From positions 1 through 41,885 of the forward strand of contig JAEXBU010000069.1 in the NCBI GenBank assembly GCA_023393815.1: a DNA stretch of 41,885 nt, read 5' to 3'. Source of the stretch: Bacillota bacterium (GTDB lineage Bacteria > Bacillota > Clostridia > Tissierellales > Peptoniphilaceae). Positions within the stretch are counted from its first letter, which is position 1. Each line of letters starts with the position of its first letter. Shown in pieces: positions 23,551 to 32,004 of this stretch. The notes beneath the pieces were generated by a model. The model was not told the origin of the DNA and did no database searches. It saw only the letters and a program-made list of their open reading frames with translations. The translations under genes and the position numbers were made by a program.

Positions 23551-24090
23551 ATGAACATTGGACAAAAAATACGGCGCTTGCGCCAAGTGCAACAGCTCAC
23601 GCAAGAGGAGCTGGCCCAACGAAGCGAGCTGACCAAGGGATTTATTTCCCAGGTGGAGCGCGATTTGACGAGCCCCTCCGTGGCGACATTTTTGGATTTG
23701 TTGGAAGCTCTGGGTACGGCGCCGGAAGATTTTTTTAGAGATGCAGACGAAGGGCAGATCGTATTTTCGGAAGAGGATGCCTTTTCTTTCGAGGACGATG
23801 CGGTCGGCTACGGGGTGGATTACATCGTGCCCAACGCGCAAAAAAATGCCATGGAGCCCACCTTGTGGACCATTGCGCCCATGGGGGCGTCCAAAGTATT
23901 AAACCCCTTTGAAGGGGAATTTTTTGCTTACGTCTTGAGCGGACGTTTGGATTTTTGTCGCGGAGACGATGTATATTCCGTGGAGGCCAAGGATACGATT
24001 TATGCGAACGGCGACGTGCCGTGTTTTTTCAAGAATTTATCCGACGAAGACGCCGCGGTTCTTTGGGTGACGAACCCGCCAAATTTTTAG
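23551..24090 (+). CDS. XRE-family regulator with cupin domain
   Basis: Transcriptional regulator of 180 residues. Residues 1-60 form a helix-turn-helix (IGQKIRRLRQVQQLTQEELAQ, then SKGFISQ-like TKGFISQVERDLTSPSVATF). Residues 105-178 form a small beta-barrel cupin domain, presumably for ligand sensing. This architecture often precedes polyamine ABC operons, and potA starts 10 nt downstream. ATG 23551 is preferred over GTGs at 23542 and 23545, which have no better ribosome site. It probably controls potABCD and itself in response to polyamines; the ligand is inferred from context. Confidence 0.88.
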   Translation: MNIGQKIRRLRQVQQLTQEELAQRSELTKGFISQVERDLTSPSVATFLDLLEALGTAPEDFFRDADEGQIVFSEEDAFSFEDDAVGYGVDYIVPNAQKNAMEPTLWTIAPMGASKVLNPFEGEFFAYVLSGRLDFCRGDDVYSVEAKDTIYANGDVPCFFKNLSDEDAAVLWVTNPPNF

Positions 24091-24100
24091 GAGGTGACGA

Positions 24101-25135
24101 GTGAGAGAAATTATTGAGATTCGAGGTATTAAAAAAGCCTTCGACGACACGCAAGTACTGGAAGGCATTGATTTATCGGTGCGCGACGGGGAATTTTTAA
24201 CCCTCTTAGGTCCCAGCGGTTGCGGAAAGACTACGCTTCTAAGAATTATCGCCGGTTTCGAGACACCCGACGAAGGGGAACTGCTCTTTAAAGGGAAGGA
24301 TATGCTGCGTATGAAACACTACGAGCGACCGGTCAACACGGTATTTCAGAAATACGCTTTGTTTCCCCATTTAAATGTTTACGACAATGTAGCTTTCGGT
24401 TTAAAGTTGAAGAAGTTACCCAAGGCCGACATTGATCGCCGCGTACAGGCTATGTTGGAGTTGGTGAATTTGCCCCATATGGCGAATCGAAACATTCAAT
24501 CTCTCTCCGGTGGGCAGCAACAGCGGATCGCCATCGCTCGGGCGCTGGTGAACGATCCGGAAATTCTTCTTTTAGACGAACCCTTGGGCGCCTTGGATTT
24601 AAAGCTTCGGAAGCAAATGCAGTTTGAATTAAAGCGCATTCAGGAGCAGGTGGGCATTACTTTTATCTACGTCACCCACGATCAGGAAGAGGCTTTGAGC
24701 ATGAGCGATACGGTGGTAGTTCTTAGAGACGGAACCGTGCAGCAAATCGGTACGCCGACGGACATTTATAATGAGCCGGAAAATGCTTTTGTGGCGAATT
24801 TTATCGGCGAAAGCAATATTATTCGCGGCCGTTTCGTTCGCGACAAAGTGATTTCTTTTTACGGTCGAGAATTTCCATGCGTGGATACGGGTTTTGGAAA
24901 AGACAGTCCGGTTCAAATCGTCATTCGTCCGGAAGATGTAGAACTGAAACCCGGGCGGGAGGATCTTCTTCAAGGCAAAGTAGTCTCCACGGTCTTTAAA
25001 GGCGTCCACTACGAAATGATGCTAGAGGTGGAAGGCGAAAAGTGGATGGTACAATCCACCGTAGCCAGAGAACCGGGAGACGACGTGGGCATTTCGATCG
25101 AACCGGACAACTTCCACGTTATGGAGGACGAATAA
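24101..25135 (+). CDS. potA: Spermidine/putrescine ABC transporter ATPase
   Basis: ATP-binding subunit of a polyamine importer, 344 residues. Walker A is G37-PSGCGKT (to residue 44), the Q-loop is at VFQKYALFPH, the signature is LSGGQQQRIAIARAL, and Walker B is ILLLDEPLGALD. The C-terminal third (from about 245) is a TOBE-type regulatory domain with VIRPEDVEL. The GTG at 24101 follows AGGAGGTGA. Its stop abuts the potB ATG with no gap. Assignment to polyamines rests on the whole potABCD set. Confidence 0.94.
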   Translation: MREIIEIRGIKKAFDDTQVLEGIDLSVRDGEFLTLLGPSGCGKTTLLRIIAGFETPDEGELLFKGKDMLRMKHYERPVNTVFQKYALFPHLNVYDNVAFGLKLKKLPKADIDRRVQAMLELVNLPHMANRNIQSLSGGQQQRIAIARALVNDPEILLLDEPLGALDLKLRKQMQFELKRIQEQVGITFIYVTHDQEEALSMSDTVVVLRDGTVQQIGTPTDIYNEPENAFVANFIGESNIIRGRFVRDKVISFYGREFPCVDTGFGKDSPVQIVIRPEDVELKPGREDLLQGKVVSTVFKGVHYEMMLEVEGEKWMVQSTVAREPGDDVGISIEPDNFHVMEDE

Positions 25136-25969
25136 ATGAGGCGCTATGCGTCGGCCTATCTTGTTTGGGCCGTTTTATTTATCATTTTGCCCTTGCTTTT
25201 GGTTCTATTTATGAGTTTTAACGGCGTGAGCACCATGAATATGGGGGATTACCGTTTTTCCACGGAACAGTTCGCTCGCTTTTTTCAGCCTCTGTACTTG
25301 CGGATTTTGTGGCGTTCCGTCGGTCTCGCCACCTTGTCCACGGCGGCGTGTCTTTTGGTAGGTTATCCGGCGGCCTACGCCATTTCACGGACGAAGCCTA
25401 AGACCGGATCCATGCTGATTCTTCTCTTTGTTATTCCCATGTGGATGAACTTTCTCCTAAGAACCTACGCGTGGATTACCCTTCTCGGGCGAAACGGCGT
25501 TTTAAACAAAGTCTTTCATCTGATCGGCCTCGGACCCTTTGACATGATGTACAATCAGGGCGCCATTTTGATGGGCATGATCTACAACTTCCTGCCCTTC
25601 ATGGTTCTTCCCATTTACACGATCCTTCAAAAGATGGATCGGTCTTACTTGGAGGCCGCTCAGGATTTAGGGGCGAGTCCGGCTCGGGCTTTTATGAAGG
25701 TAACATTGCCCTTATCTCTTCCGGGAATTTACAGTGGCATTTTAATGTGCTTTATTCCGGCTTTGTCTACCTTCGTCATTTCTTCTTTGCTAGGAGGAAA
25801 CAAATATTATTTGGTGGGTAATATTATCGAACAGCAATTCAGGTTGACGGGGAATTGGGCTTTCGGCTCGGCCATTGCCGTGGTCTTGATCGCCATCCTG
25901 CTCATTCTGCTCGCCGTTTTTCGCCTGATCGGCCAAAAAGAATCGAAAGGAGGGCGTCTTGGGAAATAA
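25136..25969 (+). CDS. potB: Spermidine/putrescine ABC transporter permease
   Basis: Inner-membrane permease of 277 residues with six hydrophobic helices. The cytosolic EAA loop is EAAQDLGASPARAF (near residue 178), which docks on PotA. The N-terminal YLVWAVLFIILPLLLVLFMS is the first helix. The ATG directly follows the potA stop, and its ribosome site lies within potA. The gene overlaps potC by 11 nt. Confidence 0.93.
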   Translation: MRRYASAYLVWAVLFIILPLLLVLFMSFNGVSTMNMGDYRFSTEQFARFFQPLYLRILWRSVGLATLSTAACLLVGYPAAYAISRTKPKTGSMLILLFVIPMWMNFLLRTYAWITLLGRNGVLNKVFHLIGLGPFDMMYNQGAILMGMIYNFLPFMVLPIYTILQKMDRSYLEAAQDLGASPARAFMKVTLPLSLPGIYSGILMCFIPALSTFVISSLLGGNKYYLVGNIIEQQFRLTGNWAFGSAIAVVLIAILLILLAVFRLIGQKESKGGRLGK

Positions 25970-26738
25970 AATTCGAAACGTCTATTTGGGATTGATGCTC
26001 GTGTTCCTGTATCTGCCCATTGTCGTGTTAATCGCCTTCAGCTTTAACGACACGAAGCTTCGAGGCGTATGGGCGGGCTTTACGACCCATTGGTACACGG
26101 ATCTATTTTCCGATCCCATTATCTTAAAAAGCTTTTACACTACCCTTCTCGTGGCGGCAGTGGCCACGGCCGTCTCCACGGTGGCGGGGACCTTGTCCGC
26201 CATCGGGATTCGCGCCTTTTCCAGGGGACGCCAGAAGCTCATCTTAAACATGAACTACCTGCCCGTATTAAATCCCGACATCGTCACCGCCGTGGCTCTT
26301 ATGAGTCTGTTCGGTTTTTTGGCTATGGAGCAGGGGCTATTAACGATGATCCTTTCTCACATCGTCTTTTGCTTGCCCTATGTGATTCTGTCCGTGCTTC
26401 CAAAATTGGACCAGTTGGACAAAAACACCGTGGAGGCCGCCTATGACTTGGGCGCAAAGAGCCGCGAGGTCTTGCGCTACGTAATCGTACCGCAAATTAA
26501 GCCGGGGATCGCCACCGGAGCGCTGATGGCCTTTACCTTGTCCATCGACGACTTTATTATTTCTTTCTTTACCACGGGGCAAGGGGTGAGTAATTTGTCT
26601 ATTGCCCTGTATTCCATGGCGAAGACGGGGATCAATCCGTCGATGAACGCGCTGTCCACCTTGCTCTTTGTCGCCGTACTCGTCCTTCTGTTAATTTTAA
26701 ACAAGCGGGACATCGACCTGGTCGATTTTGAGGTGTAG
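25959..26738 (+). CDS. potC: Spermidine/putrescine ABC transporter permease
   Basis: Second permease, 259 residues, six predicted membrane helices. The EAA loop EAAYDLGAKSREVL (near residue 160) is present. LSIDDFIISFFTTGQGVSNL near residue 193 is characteristic of PotC/PotI proteins. The TTG start at 25959 has AAAGGAGG upstream within potB; no ATG fits. Its stop lies one nt before the potD ATG. Confidence 0.93.
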   Translation: MGNKIRNVYLGLMLVFLYLPIVVLIAFSFNDTKLRGVWAGFTTHWYTDLFSDPIILKSFYTTLLVAAVATAVSTVAGTLSAIGIRAFSRGRQKLILNMNYLPVLNPDIVTAVALMSLFGFLAMEQGLLTMILSHIVFCLPYVILSVLPKLDQLDKNTVEAAYDLGAKSREVLRYVIVPQIKPGIATGALMAFTLSIDDFIISFFTTGQGVSNLSIALYSMAKTGINPSMNALSTLLFVAVLVLLLILNKRDIDLVDFEV

Positions 26739-26739
26739 T

Positions 26740-27780
26740 ATGAAGCGCTATTTTCTTTTGCTCCTGTCGATCGGCCTGTTACTTCTTACCGCCTGCGGGA
26801 AAGAACAGAGAAAAAAAGAAACCATTCACGTGTATAACTGGGGCGATTACGTCGATATGGACACGATCCGTCAATTTGAAAAGGAGACGGGGATTCAGGT
26901 CATCTACGACACCTTTGCCTCCAACGAAGACTTGTACGTGAAGTTGAAAAAGTCCAACGATCCCTACGATGTGGTCGTGCCTTCCGAGTACATGATTGAG
27001 CGCATGATTCGAGAAGATATGCTCATGCCCCTGAATTACGACTTGATTCCCAACATGAAAAAGTTGGACAAGCGGATTTTAAACATGGATTACGATCCGG
27101 GGAATAAATACAGCGTGCCGTATCTTTGGGGGACCTTGGGTATCGTCGTGAATACCGATTACGTAAAGGAAAACATTGATTCGTGGAGCGCATTGTGGGA
27201 TAAGAAGTATAAAAACGAAGTCATCATGTACAATTCTCAAAGGGACTCTATCGCCATCGCCCTAAAATATTTGGGTTATTCGATGAACAGCCGTTCCATG
27301 AAGGAACTGGAAGAGGCGAAAGACGCCTTGATTGCGCAAAAGCCCCTAGTCTATGCCTATTTGGCCGATGAAGGGCGGGATGTAATGAGTCAGGGGGACG
27401 CGGCGTTGTCCGTGATGTATTCCGGTGATGCGGCCATGATGAGGGAAGAGAACTCTTCCCTCCAATACGTCATCCCGAAAGAGGGAACCAACATATGGTA
27501 CGATTCCTTTGCGGTTCCGAAAAATGCGAATAATCCCGAGGCCGCCATGGAGTTTATCAACTTTATGTCCCGCCCGGATATAGCTGCAAAAAATGCGGAG
27601 CATAACGTGGGCTATGCCACGCCCATTCCCGAAGCCATCGCCCTGTTGCCCAAGGAAATGCAAGAGGATCCCGTGGCCTATCCCGACTTGGATCGCCTTC
27701 CCCCGTTGGAAGTGTATCGCGACCTTAGTGATTTCGTGGAGATTTATGATAGAATATGGACAGAAGTAACAGCAAGGTAA
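26740..27780 (+). CDS. potD: Spermidine/putrescine-binding lipoprotein
   Basis: Extracellular substrate-binding protein of 346 residues. A lipoprotein signal (basic MKR, hydrophobic stretch, LTAC with lipidated C19) anchors it to the membrane. VYNWGDYVD shortly after and the DVVVPSEYMIERM and GDAAMM segments match PotD/PotF. ATG 26740 follows GAGGTG; an in-frame TTG at 26728 would lie inside potC. It ends the XRE-potABCD operon. No terminator is evident before the flavoprotein gene 32 nt downstream, so read-through is possible. Confidence 0.93.
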   Translation: MKRYFLLLLSIGLLLLTACGKEQRKKETIHVYNWGDYVDMDTIRQFEKETGIQVIYDTFASNEDLYVKLKKSNDPYDVVVPSEYMIERMIREDMLMPLNYDLIPNMKKLDKRILNMDYDPGNKYSVPYLWGTLGIVVNTDYVKENIDSWSALWDKKYKNEVIMYNSQRDSIAIALKYLGYSMNSRSMKELEEAKDALIAQKPLVYAYLADEGRDVMSQGDAALSVMYSGDAAMMREENSSLQYVIPKEGTNIWYDSFAVPKNANNPEAAMEFINFMSRPDIAAKNAEHNVGYATPIPEAIALLPKEMQEDPVAYPDLDRLPPLEVYRDLSDFVEIYDRIWTEVTAR

Positions 27781-27812
27781 GAACGACATTCAGCTAAAGG
27801 AGGACGAACCGA

Positions 27813-29006
27813 TTGAAAACATATGACTATATAATCGTAGGCGGCGGCATTGCCGGGGTAACGGCGGCGAAGGAAATTCGAAAAAAAGACAAGGACGGCA
27901 GCCTGCTTCTCTTGAGTGACGAGAAGGAGCGCCCTTATTTTCGCATCGAGCTTACGGAACTTTTAGGAGAAAAAGAGCCTGTGATTCCCTATTTGGATAA
28001 GGAAGATTGGGCGGAGAAGATAGGGATCGACGCGAATTTCGACGGGAAGGTCACGTCCGTAAATTTTGAGGAAAGGTGCATCACCTTAGAAAACGGAGAC
28101 GTCTTCAAGGGAGAAAAAATTCTTCTCGCAAATGGCAGCCACGCCAATTTACCGCCTTTTAAAAACAACGAAGTAAAGGGCGTATTCACTTTGAGAAGCT
28201 GGAGCGATTTGTTGAAAATCCAAAATTATGTAGATCATTTGGAAAACAATCAGCGTGTAGGCGTCATCGGCGGCGGCCTCTTAGGTCTTGAAGCGGCAAA
28301 GAGCCTGAAAAAGCGCGGGCACGCTGTAGCGATTGTGGATATGGAAGAATATTTGCTTTCGAAGCAATTGGACAGAGAACTAGGTATGCGGCTGAACGAA
28401 GAGATGAAGGATCACGGCTTTATGGTGTACACAGCAAAGAGTACCAAAGGCTTTATCGGCGAAGAGTATTTGACGGGTATCGAATTCGACGACGGAACCG
28501 TGGTGGACTTGGATATGGTTCTCGTTTCCATCGGTGTACGGCCCAATACGGCGATCTTTAAAGACACCGGCCTCGAAATGAACCGAGGGGTGGTCGTGGA
28601 CCGGAAGCTGAGGACCAATGTAGAGAACGTATGGGCCGCGGGAGATATTGCGGAAGTGGAAGGTCGCTGCATGGGGATTTGGCCTGCGTCGCGTGCCATG
28701 GGCAAAGTGGCCGGAGCCAATATGGTTGAAGGAGACGAAACCTACGAAGACCCGAAGGTTCATACAAAGCTGGATTTAGACACGATTCAAGTTTTTTCCG
28801 CGGGCAAAGTTGGCGAAGGGGACGTGTATTTCTACGACGACGCGGGCGTGCATCATCGTCTCTACGGAAAAGACGGCAAGGTTATCGGCGTCATCCTTTA
28901 TGGCGATACAAAGGCTATGGGTACCTACCGAAAACTGGTAGAAGCCAACGCCCCTATAGATGAGGCATTGTGCGCAGTCTATGAATTTCAGGGAGAAAAA
29001 GCATAA
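27813..29006 (+). CDS. FAD-dependent NAD(P)H oxidoreductase, rubredoxin-reductase-like
   Basis: Two-dinucleotide-fold flavoprotein of 397 residues. The FAD motif is GGGIAGVTAAKEIRKKD (residues 10-26), the NAD(P) motif is GVIGGGLLGLEAAK near residue 152, and the second FAD motif is NVWAAGDIAEVEG near 275. No redox-active CxxxxC is present, which fits NADH-rubredoxin/ferredoxin reductases rather than disulfide reductases. Clostridial NADH:rubredoxin oxidoreductase is the nearest family I recognise, and a rubredoxin is encoded at 5129. The TTG at 27813 follows AAAGGAGG. It may be transcribed with potD; no promoter is obvious. Confidence 0.85.
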   Translation: MKTYDYIIVGGGIAGVTAAKEIRKKDKDGSLLLLSDEKERPYFRIELTELLGEKEPVIPYLDKEDWAEKIGIDANFDGKVTSVNFEERCITLENGDVFKGEKILLANGSHANLPPFKNNEVKGVFTLRSWSDLLKIQNYVDHLENNQRVGVIGGGLLGLEAAKSLKKRGHAVAIVDMEEYLLSKQLDRELGMRLNEEMKDHGFMVYTAKSTKGFIGEEYLTGIEFDDGTVVDLDMVLVSIGVRPNTAIFKDTGLEMNRGVVVDRKLRTNVENVWAAGDIAEVEGRCMGIWPASRAMGKVAGANMVEGDETYEDPKVHTKLDLDTIQVFSAGKVGEGDVYFYDDAGVHHRLYGKDGKVIGVILYGDTKAMGTYRKLVEANAPIDEALCAVYEFQGEKA

Positions 29007-29010
29007 AAAA

Positions 29011-29061
29011 ATCCCCTTGCGGGGATGGGAGAAGCTCGGTTTGTGCCGGGCTTATTTTTTT
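29011..29061. terminator. Paired terminator hairpins between convergent genes
   Basis: ATCCCC/GGGGAT (29011-29026) with A-rich sequence on its left, then AAGCTCGG/CCGGGCTT (29032-29053) followed by ATTTTTTT. The second suits the plus strand and the first suits the minus-strand gene ending at 29052. Confidence 0.82.
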
Positions 29062-29537
29062 GTGTCCACTTGTTTCGTCTTTTTTTGTAAGCCGAGGGCC
29101 GGCTTTAATTGTAGGCGCGATCCGATGCAAATATAGACGAAAACATAGAAGGTGGCATAAAAAGCTTGCCACTGCACGCCTTGTTCCTTGTAGCGGACGA
29201 TGGCCATGGGGACGAAAACGACCGTGGCTACGGCGAAGAGAGCAGCCAAAAATAAATTTACTTTGGGGAGTTGAACCGTATTGTTTTTCTTTTTTACGTC
29301 GTAGGGTTTTTTGTTTTTTCGAATGGCGGTGATTTCTTTACTAAAAATGGGAATGACGATAAATAAAACAAAAATGACGATGGCGATGCGACCGAGCGCG
29401 GCACTTTCCACGAGTTTTCCCCCCTTATCGTAAATAGGGAAGAAGGGGTGAATAAAGGCTAGAATAAGTGCGGTGAGCATGGCCAAATAGTCGATGGCTT
29501 TCAGTATATTTAAGTATTTGCTTTTGTTTAAAATCAT
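29052..29537 (-). CDS. Unrecognised membrane protein, four helices
   Basis: Protein of 161 residues with four hydrophobic segments (about 16-33, 48-66, 94-113, 122-140). A basic loop between the second and third (ITAIRKNKKPYDVKKKNN) puts it inside the cell. The C-terminus is also basic (LQKKTKQVDTKK). I recognise no family. The ATG at 29537 follows GAGGAGG. It diverges from the other unrecognised membrane protein at 29662. DUF1648-type small membrane proteins have a vaguely similar layout, but I would not name it. Confidence 0.7.
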   Translation of the reverse strand: MILNKSKYLNILKAIDYLAMLTALILAFIHPFFPIYDKGGKLVESAALGRIAIVIFVLFIVIPIFSKEITAIRKNKKPYDVKKKNNTVQLPKVNLFLAALFAVATVVFVPMAIVRYKEQGVQWQAFYATFYVFVYICIGSRLQLKPALGLQKKTKQVDTKK

Positions 29538-29553
29538 GAGAACCTCCTCTAGT

Positions 29554-29582
29554 AGTATAGCATAGAGCCGATTTCGTGAAAA
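29554..29582 (-). promoter_or_regulatory. Promoter of the four-helix membrane protein
   Basis: On the minus strand TTTTCA (29577-29582) and TATACT (29554-29559) with a 17-nt spacer, directly upstream of the ribosome site. Confidence 0.5.
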
Positions 29583-29622
29583 GGTTTTTCATTTTATCGG
29601 TGATAAATGGAAAAGGTTATGG

Positions 29623-29628
29623 TATGAT
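29623..29628 (+). promoter_or_regulatory. -10 box of the large membrane protein
   Basis: TATGAT 34 nt before the ATG at 29662. The -35 region is poor. Confidence 0.35.
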
Positions 29629-29661
29629 AGGAAAAAATCAGTACACATAAGGGGGATGACC

Positions 29662-30690
29662 ATGCAGAAACCATTAAAAAACGGAATTTTATTTGTTGTT
29701 TTTTTTATTCTATGCTTTCTATTGACGTTCACACCCCTGATAACGGATAAGGTGGCTCTTTCGTCGGAAGATGAAAAAAGTGCAGCCTTCGACGGGTTAA
29801 TCTTTGACGATCCCACTCGTATTGACAACTTACAGGTAACGCGGCGCATTGAAAAAGGGCCGAAGATTCTGTATCGCTACGATGTCAAATTCCGGTATCA
29901 GGGGCAGGATACCAGCGTGCGCGTCCTGGGCGTGCCCGTTCGAAACGTGTATTTGCCCAAAGGAACCAACGGATCTAAGAGCAAAGTAAAGCTAAAGGGC
30001 GAATACGACAAGATCAACGGCGCCGTCTACGACAATTTGCAGTTGAAAAACTTGTTAAATAAGGATCAACTAGCCTTTCAACCGTCATCGGAAATGCGTA
30101 TCCCCCTAAGTGAGGATGTGGAGGACTACGCATTTACCATCGTCACCGATCCTACCACGGTGACGGCTTATACGGGAAGGACTATCGCGGACATCGGCGT
30201 CTTTTTAACCAACGGAAAGATGGAAAAATTCTCCGACGCCCTGGGACTCGAAGACAAAGGATTGAGGCCGGAAACGTCGACGAAGACCCAATCCGGTGTC
30301 TACGTCAACACCTTGGAGCTTATAAATGCTTCGGCCATGAGTCGGGCGCGCGTGGTGAAAACCGTAGCCGTCGTAGCGTCTGTGCTTTCATTCGTCTTGG
30401 GCGTGGCCGTCATTCTTTTCGATAAGCAGAAAATTTTCCCCTTCGTCTACGTGGCCATGGTCGTATTTTCTTTTGCCATCCCCGCCGTGCGCCTTCAGGC
30501 GCCCACCAATGCCGGTATTTTCATCGGTATGCCCGTCGCCGCCTTTGTCGGCTATTTGGCCTTCAAACTTATGACGCGGAGCAAAATGAAATTAAAAGCC
30601 GTGGACTTGAGGCAAGCATTAGGCATGGCCATTGTTGTTTTTATCCTGGCGACCTATGTATTTGCCGTTCCCAAGGGATTTTATCTATAG
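29662..30690 (+). CDS. Unrecognised membrane protein with large outer domain
   Basis: Protein of 342 residues with no family I recognise. One hydrophobic segment near the N-terminus (residues 8-26) is followed by a soluble part of about 200 residues, rich in beta-type sequence. Four hydrophobic segments then span about 233-255, 259-279, 283-302 and 315-338. By the usual charge rule the soluble part is probably outside. This layout resembles the TMEM43-like family, but its conserved motifs are not clear here. ATG 29662 with GGGGG six nt upstream is preferred to ATG 29656, which abuts it. A terminator follows, so it is monocistronic. Confidence 0.75.
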   Translation: MQKPLKNGILFVVFFILCFLLTFTPLITDKVALSSEDEKSAAFDGLIFDDPTRIDNLQVTRRIEKGPKILYRYDVKFRYQGQDTSVRVLGVPVRNVYLPKGTNGSKSKVKLKGEYDKINGAVYDNLQLKNLLNKDQLAFQPSSEMRIPLSEDVEDYAFTIVTDPTTVTAYTGRTIADIGVFLTNGKMEKFSDALGLEDKGLRPETSTKTQSGVYVNTLELINASAMSRARVVKTVAVVASVLSFVLGVAVILFDKQKIFPFVYVAMVVFSFAIPAVRLQAPTNAGIFIGMPVAAFVGYLAFKLMTRSKMKLKAVDLRQALGMAIVVFILATYVFAVPKGFYL

Positions 30691-30699
30691 TTTCGGCAC

Positions 30700-30729
30700 A
30701 GCGCGTCTTTGAGGCGCGCTATTTTCTTT
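30700..30729 (+). terminator. Rho-independent terminator
   Basis: AGCGCGTCT and AGGCGCGCT form a 9-bp stem (one wobble) with a TTG loop, followed by ATTTTCTTT. Confidence 0.8.
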
Positions 30730-30745
30730 GGAAAACCTTGTCTTA

Positions 30746-30774
30746 TTGAAATTTCCAATGAAGCATACTATAAT
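30746..30774 (+). promoter_or_regulatory. Promoter of the BMP-family lipoprotein
   Basis: TTGAAA (30746-30751), a 17-nt spacer and TATAAT (30769-30774), 30 nt before the ATG. No purine riboswitch fold is visible in the short leader. Confidence 0.75.
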
Positions 30775-30803
30775 AAATACAGATCAAATTAAGGGGGTAA
30801 TTC

Positions 30804-31904
30804 ATGAAAAAAAGATCGCTACTACTTGCACTGATGATGCTGTCCATTTTCGTGCTCACGGCATGCGGCGGCGCATCCGAAAACAAAGCAGCTAACGAGA
30901 ATAAAGCTGCCAACGGCAACACGGCGGAGGCCGATGCCGGTGACAAAAAAGACGGAAAGAAATTAAAGGTCGGCTTCGTTACCGACGAAGGCGGCATCAA
31001 CGACCAATCCTTTAACCAAGGCGTTTGGGAAGGATTGCAAAAAGTTCAAAAGGACTTCGGATTCGAAGTGTCGTACCAAGAATCCAAAGAAGCCAACGAC
31101 TATGCACCGAACATTGAGACCTTGCTCGAAGCGGGCAACGACGTTATTGTCGCCGCCGGTTTCAACCTGGGCGATGCGATGCTCGAAGCAGCGGAAGCCA
31201 ATCCGGACGTTCAATTTTTGATCGTAGACTACACCTACGAAAATGCACCGGACAACTTGGCGGGCATCCAATTTAAGGCGGAAGAACCGTCCTTCCTCGT
31301 CGGCTACATTGCCGGTCTCACCACCGAGTCCAATAAAGTCGGCTTCGTCGGCGGTCAAGAATCCACTGTAATCCAAGTCTTTGAATACGGTTACAAGGCC
31401 GGTGTGGCTCAAGCAGCTAAAGAAAAAGGTCAAAAGGTTGACGTGGTTAGCCAATACGTAGGCAACTTTTCTGATGCCGCGAAGGGCAAGAGCATTGCCA
31501 CCAATATGTATCAACAAGGTTGCGACGTCGTCTTCCACGCGTCCGTCGGCGCCGGAGACGGCGTTATTGAAGCGGCGAAAGACCAAGACAAATGGGTTAT
31601 CGGCGTGGACCGCGACCAAAACGACATCGCTCCGGACAATGTACTCACTTCGGCTATGAAACGGGCCGATAGCGCCGTTTACAAAGTGCTTGAAAATATG
31701 TCTAAGGGCGAAGCCTTCCCCGGAGGCGAAACGTTGAGCTACGGTTTGAAAGACGGCGACACCGTCGACATCGCACCGAGCAGCGACAAGAACGTAAAAC
31801 CGGAAATTCTCGACAAGATCAAGACGATTAAGGAAAAGATCATTAGTGGCGAAATCAAGGTTCCGGCTTCGGAAGAAGAGTACAAAAACTTTGAAGCAAA
31901 ATAA
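30804..31904 (+). CDS. BMP-family nucleoside-binding lipoprotein
   Basis: Substrate-binding lipoprotein of 366 residues (BmpA/PnrA/Med family). The signal ends in LTAC with lipidated C21. Residues 26-50 are a low-complexity linker with ENKAAN repeated, then acidic and Lys-rich. The binding domain starts with KLKVGFVTDEGGINDQSFNQ, the family hallmark, and includes GVDRDQND near residue 270. Members of this family bind purine or other nucleosides. The ATG follows AAGGGGG. A terminator separates it from the ATPase and permease genes, allowing more binding protein than membrane complex. Confidence 0.93.
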   Translation: MKKRSLLLALMMLSIFVLTACGGASENKAANENKAANGNTAEADAGDKKDGKKLKVGFVTDEGGINDQSFNQGVWEGLQKVQKDFGFEVSYQESKEANDYAPNIETLLEAGNDVIVAAGFNLGDAMLEAAEANPDVQFLIVDYTYENAPDNLAGIQFKAEEPSFLVGYIAGLTTESNKVGFVGGQESTVIQVFEYGYKAGVAQAAKEKGQKVDVVSQYVGNFSDAAKGKSIATNMYQQGCDVVFHASVGAGDGVIEAAKDQDKWVIGVDRDQNDIAPDNVLTSAMKRADSAVYKVLENMSKGEAFPGGETLSYGLKDGDTVDIAPSSDKNVKPEILDKIKTIKEKIISGEIKVPASEEEYKNFEAK

Positions 31905-31915
31905 ATTTGATCGCG

Positions 31916-31942
31916 AAAAAGAGGGCAGGGGCCCTCTTTTTT
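31916..31942 (+). terminator. Terminator after the binding protein
   Basis: AAAAGAGGGC and GCCCTCTTTT form a strong stem with an AGGG loop and a T run. It probably limits read-through into the downstream ABC genes. Confidence 0.88.
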
Positions 31943-31971
31943 ATGCCTTTAAAAAGCAACTGCCTTTAGTG

Positions 31972-31977
31972 TATAAT
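31972..31977 (+). promoter_or_regulatory. -10 box of the nucleoside ABC ATPase gene
   Basis: TATAAT 27 nt before the ATG at 32005. The upstream -35 candidate (TTAAAA at 17 nt) is weak. Confidence 0.5.
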
Positions 31978-32004
31978 AAACCCAATAGATGAAGGGGGAA
32001 AAGG

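Noticed and set aside
30963..31619. A 218-codon minus-strand frame
   Set aside because: It is antisense to the BMP-family lipoprotein and shows no recognisable domain.
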